This document shows, piece after piece, positions 17,032 through 25,601 of a DNA stretch of 64,000 nt. The first letter of the stretch is position 1. Each line of letters opens with the position of its first letter. This stretch comes from Streptomyces sp. DH-12 (GTDB lineage Bacteria; Actinomycetota; Actinomycetes; Streptomycetales; Streptomycetaceae), in contig NZ_PPFB01000001.1 of the NCBI RefSeq assembly GCF_002899455.1, positions 992,001 to 1,056,000 on the forward strand. The letters run 5' to 3'. The notes under the pieces were generated by a model that had not been told where the DNA came from, did not search any database, and saw nothing but the letters and a program-made list of their open reading frames with translations. The position numbers were made by a program, and so were the translations under genes.

Positions 17032-18065
17032 CGAGACACCGGACACCGCGCGGAACGGGACACCGCGCCGCCACCGGTCTGTTCCTGGCCCTGGCCCTCG
17101 TCGCCACCGCCACGGGCTGCGGCGACTCCTCCTCGGGGGGCTCCGACGGCGGCGGGACCGTCTCCTTCGGCTACATCGCCGACTACAGCGGTTCCGCCGC
17201 CCTCGCCGTCGCCGAGGAGCGGGGGCTGTGGAAGAAGGCGGGCGTCGCACCCGAGCTCAAGGTCTTCACCAACGGCCCCCTCCAGGTGCAGGCCCTCGGC
17301 TCCGGCGACCTGGAGTTCGGCTACCTGGGCCCCGGCGCGCTGTGGCTGCCCGCGTCGGGGAAGGCGTCCGTCGTCTCCGTGAACATGCTGGGCCTGGCCG
17401 ACCGGGTCATCGCCCGCCCGGACTCCGGCATCCGCGAACCGGCCGACCTCGAGGGCAGGAAGGTCGCCGTCGCGGAGGGCACCTCCGGCGAGATGATCCT
17501 CAACCTCGCCCTGCGCGAGGCCGGTCTGGAGCCGGACGACGTCACCAAGGTCGCCATGGACGCCTCCACGGTCGTCACGGCCTTCTCCTCCGGCCAGGTC
17601 GACGCCGCCGCCACCTGGTACCCGCTGATCGACACCATCGAGAAGAGGGTGCCGGACCTGGTGGAGGTCGCCGCGACCGAGGACTACTACCCGAAGCTGA
17701 CCTTCCCCAACGTCTTCGTGAGCCGGCCCGAACTGGCCCGGGAGGACCCCGAACTGGTCGAGAAGGTCGTCGGCGTCCTCAAGGAGGCCGGCGACTGGAT
17801 CGCGCGGAACCCCGAGGAGTCGGAGAAGGTCACCGCCGACTTCCTCGACCTGCCCGCCGAGCAGTTGGAGGGCGCGACCGAGCACGTCGAGATCCTCCCC
17901 TCCTCGGAACTGACCCGGCTCAGCGAGGACGGCACGGTCGGCGGCTGGCTCGACGGGCTGGCCGACATGTTCGTGGAGATGGGCAAGGTCCAGAAGCCCC
18001 GGAAGAGCACCGAGTACTACCTCAGCGACCTGTACGCATCGGCAGGAGAGGCGGACCGGACATGA
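17028..18065 (+). CDS. ABC transporter substrate-binding lipoprotein, SsuA/NMT1-like
   Basis: 345 residues from GTG 17028. The N-terminus is basic and hydrophobic with lipobox TATGC, lipidated Cys C31, then a Ser/Gly linker. The binding domain follows the NMT1/SsuA pattern: ALAVAEERGLWKKAGV, FGYLGPGALWLPASGK, VAVAEGTSGEMILNLALREA and DAAATWYPLID. It captures the ligand outside the membrane for the SsuBC-like pair upstream. The gene is in a GTGA/ATGA-coupled chain with the ATPase and the DUF4838 gene. Ligand unknown; a sulfated sugar fragment is inferred from the sulfatases. Confidence 0.9.
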   Translation: MTRHRTPRGTGHRAATGLFLALALVATATGCGDSSSGGSDGGGTVSFGYIADYSGSAALAVAEERGLWKKAGVAPELKVFTNGPLQVQALGSGDLEFGYLGPGALWLPASGKASVVSVNMLGLADRVIARPDSGIREPADLEGRKVAVAEGTSGEMILNLALREAGLEPDDVTKVAMDASTVVTAFSSGQVDAAATWYPLIDTIEKRVPDLVEVAATEDYYPKLTFPNVFVSRPELAREDPELVEKVVGVLKEAGDWIARNPEESEKVTADFLDLPAEQLEGATEHVEILPSSELTRLSEDGTVGGWLDGLADMFVEMGKVQKPRKSTEYYLSDLYASAGEADRT

Positions 18066-20446
18066 ACGCGACGGACAGGGACGGACAGGACCCGAACGGA
18101 GCGGAAGGGAACCGGGCGGAAGGGAACGGGCCGGTCGGGGAGCGACCGGGCGGAAGCGGGCCGGTCGGGAGCGGGCCGGGCACGAACGGGCCGGGCACGA
18201 GCGGGCCGGGCACGAGCGGCGCCAGACGCCGCGGCTTCCTCGCGGGAGCCGCCGGACTGGCCGCCGCGCTCGCCCTCCCCCAGGCCGCGGCCGCGCGGCC
18301 CGCCGCCGCGGCCGCCGCGCCGAGCGCGGGGTTCCCCCTGGTCCAGCGCGGCAGGGCGAGGGCCACCGTCCTGTGGCAGGGCGGGGGCGGCACGCGGTTC
18401 GCCGCCACCGAACTGCGCGACTACGTCCAGAAGATCACCGGCGTCCGGCTGCCGCTGCGCGCCGGCCGCCTCTCCCCCGACGGCGCCGCCCCCGAGGGCG
18501 TCACCGGCTTCGTGGCCCTGCGGGCGGGCACCGGCTGGACGGACACGCTCCCCGCCGACCGGCTCCTCGCCGCGGGCCGGGAACTGTCCGGCGCGCCCGA
18601 GGACTCCTTCGCCGTCCTCGGCGACGACCGGTACACCGTCCTGACCGGCCTCGGCGACCGCGCGCCGCTGTACGCCGTCTACGCCCTGCTCGAACGCCTC
18701 GGCGTGCGCTTCTTCGCCCCCGCCTTCCCCGCCTACGAGGGGCACCACGAGTACGTACCGCGCAGCGGGACGCTCGTCCTGGAGGCGCCGCACCTCGTCG
18801 ACCGGCCCGCCTGGGGACTGCGCCGCCAGTACGCCGAAGAGGGCTACAGCCACAACGAGACCACCCTGCCCCCGCTGCTGGACTGGATGGCCAAGAACCG
18901 CCTCAACACCTTCGTCCACCCCACCGACTACCTGGGGATCGGCGTCACCACCTACGACCGGGTGCGTCCGGTCCTCGTCCGCGAGGCGGGCAAGCGCGGC
19001 ATCCTGATCGAGTCCGGCGGCCACGGCTACGACAGCTTCCTGCCCAAGGCCGAGTACCCGCAGTACTACGAATCCGGCGGTCCGCTCTTCGACATCTACA
19101 AGCCCGAGGCGCTGGACGCCTACGTCGGCAAGGTCGTCGAGTTCCTGACCGCCCGCCCGGAGATCGGGATCTTCGACTGCTGGCCGCCGGACGTCTGGCA
19201 GTTCCAGAAGCCGGTCCTCGACCGCTACGGAAGCCCCTCCAACGCCGAGTCGGTGGTGGTCAACCGGCTGGCCGAGGTGCTGCGCGAAAAGCTGCCCGGG
19301 GTCCGGGTGGAACGCATCGCCTACGCCTCGACCCTGAAGCCGCCGGACCCGGAGTACGCCACCGACCCCGACGTCATCGTCGACTTCGCCCCGCACAGCC
19401 GCACCTACGGCGGGCCGCTGGACGCCCCCGACGTCGCCGCCAACGTCAGCCAGGCCGAGGCGCTGCGCGCGTGGCGGCCGCGGCACCGCGGCCCGCTCGC
19501 GATGTACGAGTACTACCGGCGCTACCGCTGGCGCAGCATGCCCGTCCATCCGCTCGCCGTCATCGCGGGCGACGTCTCCTTCGAGGCCGGCCTGGGGCTG
19601 GACGGCATGGGGATGTACTGCGAGCCGGGCGACTGGATCCCGTACGAGCACGTGCAGAACCTGGTCGCCGCACTGTCCTGGGACCCCGCCCTGGACGCCG
19701 GCGGCTACCTCGACGGCTATCTGCACGCGCGGTTCGGCCCGGCGGCCGCGCCCGCCATGAGCCGTTACTTCGACCTCACCCGCTTCGACCCCGACACCGT
19801 CGGGGCCGCCCGGCTGCACGACAGCTACAGGCAGGCCCGCGAGGCCCTGCGGGAGGCCGCCGGGCAGGCGTCCGGCGCGTCCGCGAGAACCGTGATCGAC
19901 CGGCTCACCCGCAACGCCGACGTCGCCCTCGCCGACCTGAACGTCGGGCTCCAGCCGGCGGGCAGCGCCGGACAGCGGGCCGCCCGCCGGGAGTACCGCG
20001 CCCTCGTCCTGCGCAACCGCTTCAACGGCGTCTGCCTGCCGAACATCCAGGTCCAGCAGCGCTGGAGCGAGGGCGCCCTGCCGTACGGCGACGCGCGCAT
20101 GCGGGCGGAGGTCGCCGACAACTACCGTGCCGCGGCAGCGGGGTTCGGCAATCCCGGCACCCTGGAACTGGAGCGGGGCGGCGGTCCGGCGACGCTCACG
20201 GTGGAGGCCCAGGACGTGGACTTCACGGGCCACACCGTGACCTGGACGGCGTCCGCCCCCGAAGGCGTCCGGCTGGAACCGCCGAACGGCACGCTCACCG
20301 TGCAGGGGACGCGGGGGGCCGCGCAGGACGTCGCCGTCACCGCGGCCGCCGCCGCGGCGGCGGGCGCGCACCGGATCACCCTGGCGTTCCGCCTGGCGGA
20401 CGGCACAGCACTGACACCGGCGTCCGTGCAGGTCACCGTCGCCTGA
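18062..20446 (+). CDS. DUF4838 protein with GH67-like N-terminal domain, possible glycoside hydrolase
   Basis: 794 residues, ATG overlapping the lipoprotein stop. Residues 1-55 are a hydrophilic Gly/Pro/Ser/Asn segment encoded by a tandem DNA repeat. A Tat-like signal follows (ARRRGFLAGAAGLAAALALP, RRR at 55-57), so the pre-Tat segment is unusually long. Residues ~100-190 (FAATELRDYVQKITGVRLPL) resemble the N-terminal domain of alpha-glucuronidase-like enzymes. The central DUF4838 part contains IFDCWPPDVWQF, VIVDFAPHSRTY and MYEYYRRYRWRSMP. DUF4838 has no settled activity. Co-transcription with sulfatase, importer and GH29 suggests a secreted glycan-cleaving role; exact bond unknown. Confidence 0.8.
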   Translation: MNATDRDGQDPNGAEGNRAEGNGPVGERPGGSGPVGSGPGTNGPGTSGPGTSGARRRGFLAGAAGLAAALALPQAAAARPAAAAAAPSAGFPLVQRGRARATVLWQGGGGTRFAATELRDYVQKITGVRLPLRAGRLSPDGAAPEGVTGFVALRAGTGWTDTLPADRLLAAGRELSGAPEDSFAVLGDDRYTVLTGLGDRAPLYAVYALLERLGVRFFAPAFPAYEGHHEYVPRSGTLVLEAPHLVDRPAWGLRRQYAEEGYSHNETTLPPLLDWMAKNRLNTFVHPTDYLGIGVTTYDRVRPVLVREAGKRGILIESGGHGYDSFLPKAEYPQYYESGGPLFDIYKPEALDAYVGKVVEFLTARPEIGIFDCWPPDVWQFQKPVLDRYGSPSNAESVVVNRLAEVLREKLPGVRVERIAYASTLKPPDPEYATDPDVIVDFAPHSRTYGGPLDAPDVAANVSQAEALRAWRPRHRGPLAMYEYYRRYRWRSMPVHPLAVIAGDVSFEAGLGLDGMGMYCEPGDWIPYEHVQNLVAALSWDPALDAGGYLDGYLHARFGPAAAPAMSRYFDLTRFDPDTVGAARLHDSYRQAREALREAAGQASGASARTVIDRLTRNADVALADLNVGLQPAGSAGQRAARREYRALVLRNRFNGVCLPNIQVQQRWSEGALPYGDARMRAEVADNYRAAAAGFGNPGTLELERGGGPATLTVEAQDVDFTGHTVTWTASAPEGVRLEPPNGTLTVQGTRGAAQDVAVTAAAAAAAGAHRITLAFRLADGTALTPASVQVTVA
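18173..18217 (+). repeat. Three tandem 15-bp coding repeats
   Basis: Units GGGCCGGGCACGAAC (18173-18187) and two copies of GGGCCGGGCACGAGC (18188-18202, 18203-18217), with a diverged unit before them. In frame they encode NGPGTSGPGTSG. Fifteen bases preserve frame, so copy number can change without disrupting the protein. Confidence 0.85.
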
Positions 20447-20466
20447 ACCCCGGAGGGGCAGAACCC

Positions 20467-22824
20467 ATGAGGAACAGGATCCTGGCGGCGGCAGCCGCCC
20501 TCACGATGCTGCTCGGAGGTGCGGTCCTGACCGCACCCGCCCACGCGGAGGCGAGGGCGGCCGGCAACCAGGTCGTGCCCATCGCACCGACCGACACCAA
20601 GGAGGACCTGCTCAGAAAGGCCGCCCAGGTCACCCCGAGCGAACGCCAGCTCGCCTGGCAGCGCGAGGAACTGACCGGCTTCATCCACTTCGGGCCCAAC
20701 ACCTACACCGGCCGCGACCTCGGGCTCGGCACCGAGAGCCCGAACGTGCTCCAGCCCACCGGCCTCGACACCGACCAGTGGATCTCCTCCTTCAAGGACG
20801 CCGGCTTCAAGAAGGTCGTCCTCACCGCCAAGCACCACGACGGCATGCTGCTCTTCCCGTCGCAGTACTCGTCCTACGGCGTGGCCTCCAGCAGCTGGAT
20901 GGACGGCAAGGGCGACATCGTCAAGTCCTTCACCGACTCCGCCCGCAAGTACGGCGTCAAGGTCGGCCTCTACCTGTCGCCCGCCGACCTCCACGAGGCC
21001 CAGCCCGGGGGGACCTTCGGCAACGGCAGTGAGAGGAGGACCAGCCGGATCCCGGCCAAGGGCGGCTCCGGCCCGTCGTTCACCTTCGAGGTCGACGACT
21101 ACAACCGGTACTACATGAACACGCTCCATGAGCTGCTCACCCGGTACGGGACCGTCTCCGAGGTGTGGCTCGACGGCTACGACCCCACCCACGGCCGCCA
21201 GCCCTACAGCTTCAAGGACTGGTACCGCATGATCCGCACGCTCCAGCCGAGCGCGGTCGTCTTCGGCGGCCCCGACATCCGCTGGGTCGGCAACGAGGAC
21301 GGCTACGCACGCGCCAGCGAGTGGAGCGTGATCCCCAGCGAGGGAGCGGCCGACCCCGACGACCGGCGGGTTCCGACGCACGGCGCGACCGCCACGGACA
21401 TCGCAGGCGACAGCAAGCTCACCACCGAGTCCGAGCACCTGGCCTGGTTCCCCGCCGAGTGCGACGCCCGGCTGCAGCCCGCCTGGTTCTGGCACCCGGG
21501 CCAGCCGCCCAAGTCCCTGGCCGCCCTGGAGAGCATGTACTTCGGCTCCGTCGGACGCAACTGCCAGCTCCTGCTGAACGTGGGCCCCGACCAGAGCGGA
21601 CGCTTCGGCACGGCCGAGGCGGACCGGCTGCGCGAGTTCGGTGAGCGGATCCGCTCCGTCTTCGCCGAGGACCTGACCGACGGCGCCACCGCCGCCGACG
21701 ACGCCGGCACCTCCCACACCCCCGGCAACACCCCCGCCCTCGTCCTCGACGACAACGACTCCACCGCCTGGCAGCCCACCGGCACCACCGGCTCCCTGGT
21801 GGTCGACCTGGGCGGCAGGAAGCGGTTCAACACCGTCGCCCTCCAGGAGAACATCCAGGTCGGCCAGCGCGTCTCATCGTTCGCGGTCGACACCTGGGAC
21901 GGCAGCGCCTGGAAGCAGGCGGCCTCCGCGACCACCATCGGCTACAAGCGGCTCCTGCGCCTGGGCGCCGTGGTGGAGACGTCCAAGGTGCGGCTGCGCA
22001 TCCTGGGCTCGCGCGCCCTGCCGCCCGCCATCTCCACCGTCGGCCTCCACCACGACGGCGCGGACGACAACCTGGCCCTCGGCACCCCGGCCACCCAGTC
22101 GTCCTCCACCCAGCCCGGCGGCGCGGCCACGAACGCCGTCGACGGCGACACCGGAGGGGACTTCTTCAAGGGCTCGGTCTCCCACACCGGTTCGGACCGC
22201 AACGCCTGGTGGCGGACGGACCTCGGCGCCTCCGTCCCGATCGGCCGCGTCGCCCTGTGGAACCGCACCGACTGCTGCGCCGCCCGGCTCTCCGACTACT
22301 GGGTGTTCGTCTCCGACACCCCCTTCGACACCTCGCTGCCCCCGGAGCAGCAGGCCGCGAGGCCCGGCGTCCGGTCCCGCCACCAGACCACCACCGCCGG
22401 CACCTCGACCACCCTGACGGTCGGCACCAGCGGCCGGTACGTCATGGTGCAGCTCGCCGGCACCGGGGTGCTGTCGCTCGCCGAGTTCCAGGCCTTCGCC
22501 CCGGCGCACGACTTCTCCGTCACCGCCGAGCAGCCGATGACCTCGGTCACCCCCGGCGCCTCGGTCACCTCCGCCGTCGGCACCACGGTCACCAAGGGCA
22601 GCCCCCAGACCGTACGGCTGTCGGCGACGGGCCTGCCGGAGGGCGCCACGGCGACCTTCGAACCCGACCGGATCCAGTCGGGCGCCGGCTCCAGGCTGAC
22701 GCTGCGCACCTCGCCCTCGACCCCGCTGGGCGACTACACCGTCAAGGTCGTGGCCACCGGCGCCGAGGCGACGCACAGCGCGCAGATCACCCTCAGCGTC
22801 ACCGGCGGGTCCGCCTCCCGCTGA
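20467..22824 (+). CDS. GH29 alpha-L-fucosidase with discoidin-like and F-type lectin (CBM47) domains
   Basis: 785 residues, start ATG 20467 after GGAGGGG. Sec signal ending APAHA. GH29 barrel ~55-400: FIHFGPNTYTGRD, VLTAKHHDGMLLFP, and nucleophile D236 in EVWLDGYDP. A beta-sandwich at ~420-540 is followed at ~545-680 by an F-type lectin domain. This has the complete fucose-binding pattern: H573, then 26 residues, R600-T-D602, four residues and R, including the CC pair (NRTDCCAARL). The last ~95 residues look Ig-like. GH29 enzymes are retaining exo-fucosidases of alpha-1,3/1,4/1,6 linkages. It complements the GH95 enzyme and ends the sulfatase/importer operon. Confidence 0.93.
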   Translation: MRNRILAAAAALTMLLGGAVLTAPAHAEARAAGNQVVPIAPTDTKEDLLRKAAQVTPSERQLAWQREELTGFIHFGPNTYTGRDLGLGTESPNVLQPTGLDTDQWISSFKDAGFKKVVLTAKHHDGMLLFPSQYSSYGVASSSWMDGKGDIVKSFTDSARKYGVKVGLYLSPADLHEAQPGGTFGNGSERRTSRIPAKGGSGPSFTFEVDDYNRYYMNTLHELLTRYGTVSEVWLDGYDPTHGRQPYSFKDWYRMIRTLQPSAVVFGGPDIRWVGNEDGYARASEWSVIPSEGAADPDDRRVPTHGATATDIAGDSKLTTESEHLAWFPAECDARLQPAWFWHPGQPPKSLAALESMYFGSVGRNCQLLLNVGPDQSGRFGTAEADRLREFGERIRSVFAEDLTDGATAADDAGTSHTPGNTPALVLDDNDSTAWQPTGTTGSLVVDLGGRKRFNTVALQENIQVGQRVSSFAVDTWDGSAWKQAASATTIGYKRLLRLGAVVETSKVRLRILGSRALPPAISTVGLHHDGADDNLALGTPATQSSSTQPGGAATNAVDGDTGGDFFKGSVSHTGSDRNAWWRTDLGASVPIGRVALWNRTDCCAARLSDYWVFVSDTPFDTSLPPEQQAARPGVRSRHQTTTAGTSTTLTVGTSGRYVMVQLAGTGVLSLAEFQAFAPAHDFSVTAEQPMTSVTPGASVTSAVGTTVTKGSPQTVRLSATGLPEGATATFEPDRIQSGAGSRLTLRTSPSTPLGDYTVKVVATGAEATHSAQITLSVTGGSASR

Positions 22825-22947
22825 CCGGCGGGCGGTGACCGGCGGGCGGCGGTCCGTGGGACCGCGCACCGGCTGTCGTGGGCAGTGAGGCGCGGTCCCG
22901 CGGACCGACCGCGGGACGAGCGGACCGGCGTGCTCCTCACGGGGGTA

Positions 22948-22979
22948 TGCGCCTCCGAGGCGAGAGCCTCGGAGGCGCA
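22948..22979 (+). terminator. Terminator hairpin with GAGA tetraloop
   Basis: Perfect 14-bp stem, TGCGCCTCCGAGGC (22948-22961) and GCCTCGGAGGCGCA (22966-22979), closed by GAGA, a GNRA-type tetraloop. It lies 124 bases after the GH29 stop in a 421-base gene-free stretch (22825-23245). Confidence 0.75.
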
Positions 22980-23015
22980 CGGGGCACACCAGCAGGCACC
23001 GGCGCCCGCCAGGAG

Positions 23016-23064
23016 GGCGGGGGACGTGGCAGCGGGGGATCCTCCGCCTGCCACGTCCCCCGCC
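23016..23064 (+). terminator. Second strong hairpin after GH29
   Basis: Perfect 17-bp stem, GGCGGGGGACGTGGCAG (23016-23032) and CTGCCACGTCCCCCGCC (23048-23064), with a 15-base loop. Together with the preceding hairpin it would insulate the GH3 gene from the long upstream operon. Confidence 0.7.
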
Positions 23065-23120
23065 GTCACGCGGCGCGGTCGTCGAGGGGACGGGCAGGCG
23101 GGCGGGCGACTTCCACTTCG

Positions 23121-23150
23121 TCTGGACCAATTATGTCTAGACCTCTTGTC
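23121..23150 (+). promoter_or_regulatory. DasR-like operator upstream of the GH3 hexosaminidase
   Basis: GTCTAGAC at 23135-23142 inside TTATGTCTAGACCTCTTG, preceded by TCTGGACCAA. The core matches the dre site of DasR, the GntR repressor of N-acetylglucosamine genes in Streptomyces, and shares GTCTAGAC plus flanking AGAGG/CCTCT with the site before GH35. It lies about 105 bases upstream of the start codon, a reasonable promoter position. Confidence 0.5.
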
Positions 23151-23245
23151 CCGCTCCTCTTCCACGGGCTACGTTGCCCGCTGTTCGGAGCCCTTCGTGT
23201 TTCCCTCAACTCCCGCGCCCACAAGGCCGGAAGGAGCATGTCCGC

Positions 23246-25072
23246 ATGCAGGACCGGAGTCTGTCCAGGCGTTCCGTCCTCGCCTCCGCGACCGTGGTCG
23301 CCGCGGGCGCGACGGGCCTCGCGGGCGTGGCAGCCGCCCCCGCCGCCGCACACGGGCGTGACGAGCGCCTGAAGAAGATCATCGCCAGGATGAGCGTCGA
23401 GGCCAAGGTCGGCCAGTTGTTCGTGCCCTACTTCTACGGCGCGTCGGCGACCTCTCCCAGCCAGGCCGACCAGGAACGCAATCTGCGGGAGCTCGGCGTC
23501 CGTACCGTGGCCGAGCTCATCGCCAAGTACCACCTCGGCGGGGTCATCTACTTCTCGGGCTGGACGAACAACATCCACGACCCGCGTCAGGTGGCCGAGC
23601 TGTCGAACGGTGTGCAGCGGGCCTCGCTCGCCCTGCCCACCCCCGTTCCCTCCCTGATCTCGATCGACCAGGAGCACGGGGCCAACGTCCGCGTCGGCAG
23701 CGGAGCCACCCAGCTGCCGGGCGCGATGGCGCTCGGCGCGGGCCGCTCGCCCTCCGACGCGCGTACCGCCGGACGGATCTCGGGCATCGAACTCGCCGCC
23801 CTGGGCATCCACCAGAACTTCGCCCCGGTCGCCGACGTCAACGTCAATCCGGCCAATCCCGTCATCAACATCCGCTCCTTCGGCGCCGACGCCCGTGAGG
23901 TCGGCCGCATGGTGGCGGCCCAGGTGACCGGTTACCAGGGAGCCGGCGTCGTGGCCTGCGCCAAGCACTTCCCGGGCCACGGGGACACGGGGCAGGACAG
24001 CCACACCGAGCTGCCCGTGATCACCCACACGCGCGAGGAGTGGGAGCGCGTGGACGCCCCGCCCTTCCGGGCCGCCATCGCCGCCGGCGTCGACTCGATC
24101 ATGACCGCGCACCTCCAGGTCCCCGCACTCGACCCGAGCAACGAACCGGCCACCCTGTCGCCCACGATCCTGCAGGGCGTGCTGCGCGGCGAGCTCGGGT
24201 TCGACGGTGTGATCGTCACCGACGCCCTCAACATGGCCGGTGTGCGCACCAAGTACGGCGACGACCGCGTGCCCGTCCTCGCCCTCAAGGCCGGGGCCGA
24301 CCAGTTGCTGTTCCCGCCGGACATCGACGTCGCCTACCACGGCGTCCTGGCCGCCGTCCGCGACGGGGAGATCACCGAGGAACGGCTCGACGAGTCCGTC
24401 CTGCGCATCCTCCGGGTCAAGGACAAGGCCGGTCTCCTCAGCGGCAGCCCCCTCACCTCCCCGCGGGAGGTCGACCGGACCGTCGGCGCCCGCCGGCACC
24501 GCCTCGCCGCCGACCGGATCGCCGAGCGCACCACCACCCTGCTGGTCAACGAGAACCGCACGCTCCCGCTCCGCCGCCGGCAGCGGAAGCTGCTCGTGGT
24601 CGGCGCCGACCCGGCCTTCCCCACCGACGGCACCCGGAGCACGGTGCCGGAACTGGCCAAGGCCTTCGACGCGCTGGGCTACAGCACCGCCCACCTCGCC
24701 ACCGGCCGCTCGCCCGACGCGGCCACGATCGACGCGGCCGTGGCCGCCGCACGAGGGCGGGACGCGGTGATCGTCACCACCGACGACGTCGGCGCCGCCA
24801 GCACCCAGCGCACCCTGGTGTCCCGGCTGCTCGGGACAGGCGTGCCCGTCGTCCATCTCGCCGTGCGCAACCCCTACGACATCGCCCACCTCGACGGCGT
24901 CCCCGCCTCCCTCGCCTCCTACTGCTGGACCGAGGTCGAACTGCGCGCCGCCGCACGGGTGATCGCCGGCCGGGTCGGACCCCGCGGCGTGCTTCCCGTG
25001 CCCGTCCAACGCGCCGACGACCCGGCCCGGGTCCTCTTCCCGTCCGGACACGGTCTGTCGTACGACCGCTGA
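23246..25072 (+). CDS. nagZ: GH3 beta-N-acetylhexosaminidase, NagZ-like, Tat-exported
   Basis: 608 residues from ATG 23246 (AAGGAG 9 bases upstream). Tat signal SLSRRSVLASATVVAAGATG. The NagZ signature KHFPGHGDTGQDSHTELP carries the His/Asp general acid-base dyad (H241 near D244); the nucleophile is D326 in VIVTDALNMAG. A C-terminal alpha/beta domain (~430-608) contains LLVVGADPAF and GHGLSYDR. It removes non-reducing GlcNAc, or other beta-HexNAc, from oligosaccharides. Unlike cytosolic muropeptide NagZ it appears secreted, fitting breakdown of GlcNAc-bearing host glycans or chitin. A DasR-like site lies upstream. Confidence 0.9.
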   Translation: MQDRSLSRRSVLASATVVAAGATGLAGVAAAPAAAHGRDERLKKIIARMSVEAKVGQLFVPYFYGASATSPSQADQERNLRELGVRTVAELIAKYHLGGVIYFSGWTNNIHDPRQVAELSNGVQRASLALPTPVPSLISIDQEHGANVRVGSGATQLPGAMALGAGRSPSDARTAGRISGIELAALGIHQNFAPVADVNVNPANPVINIRSFGADAREVGRMVAAQVTGYQGAGVVACAKHFPGHGDTGQDSHTELPVITHTREEWERVDAPPFRAAIAAGVDSIMTAHLQVPALDPSNEPATLSPTILQGVLRGELGFDGVIVTDALNMAGVRTKYGDDRVPVLALKAGADQLLFPPDIDVAYHGVLAAVRDGEITEERLDESVLRILRVKDKAGLLSGSPLTSPREVDRTVGARRHRLAADRIAERTTTLLVNENRTLPLRRRQRKLLVVGADPAFPTDGTRSTVPELAKAFDALGYSTAHLATGRSPDAATIDAAVAAARGRDAVIVTTDDVGAASTQRTLVSRLLGTGVPVVHLAVRNPYDIAHLDGVPASLASYCWTEVELRAAARVIAGRVGPRGVLPVPVQRADDPARVLFPSGHGLSYDR

Positions 25073-25188
25073 CGTTCCCGCAGCCCGCCGCCGGCCGTGT
25101 CCCTCGCGCCGGCGGGCGAGCCGAGCGCGAGGGACGGGAGCGGGCACGACCGGACGCGGGTCCGGCGCTGGTTGCGCCGCTGGAGCAG

Positions 25189-25533
25189 GTGGTGACGTCG
25201 CAGACCCGGGCCACGGATCCGCTGTGGATGTTCGACGGGGTGCGCCGCCTGGCCGATGCCCAGATCACCCGGTACGCGCGGTGAGGGCGGAAGGAGGGGG
25301 ACGAGAACATCCGCGTCGGGCCCGCTCCCCTGTGGTGGGCGTTCGCGCCCGAATCGACGGCGGAAGCCGTGGACCGGGCACGTTCCGGCGGGATCCGTCC
25401 CCCCAGCACGGCGGAGTACCCGGGCGCGCTGTGGGCCTGCCGCGCCCTGAGGATCGGCGTCGGAGGGGACGACGGCCGCTGGGACGAGCTGCGTCGTCCG
25501 GCCCTCGTCAGACCCCAGCGCATGAGGGGCTGA
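25189..25533 (+). pseudogene. Degenerate gene remnant of unknown family
   Basis: In the 529-base stretch after nagZ, one reading frame shows strong coding character (G/C third positions) in two consecutive pieces separated by TGA at 25282-25284. The first contains TDPLWMFDGVRRLADAQI. The second, with no ATG/GTG/TTG start, contains LWWAFAPESTAEAVDRARS and ALWACRALRIGVG and ends at 25533. The other frames and the opposite strand look like shadows. GGAGG before the second piece is followed by no start codon. I do not recognise the family; it looks like a decayed small gene. Confidence 0.4.
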
Positions 25534-25542
25534 GCGGCGTGT

Positions 25543-25582
25543 GCGGTGGCCGGCGTCCGTGGGGCGGGACGCCGGCCACCGC
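25543..25582. terminator. Hairpin terminator between convergent units
   Basis: 16-bp perfect stem, GCGGTGGCCGGCGTCC (25543-25558) and GGACGCCGGCCACCGC (25567-25582), with an 8-base loop, 20 bases beyond the GH101 stop. Confidence 0.7.
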
Positions 25583-25601
25583 TCTCCCGGAGGGTGCTCG
25601 C

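Noticed and set aside
18173..18217. CRISPR-like or integration repeat
   Set aside because: The 15-bp units are adjacent with no spacers and lie in frame inside a coding sequence; a plain coding tandem repeat.
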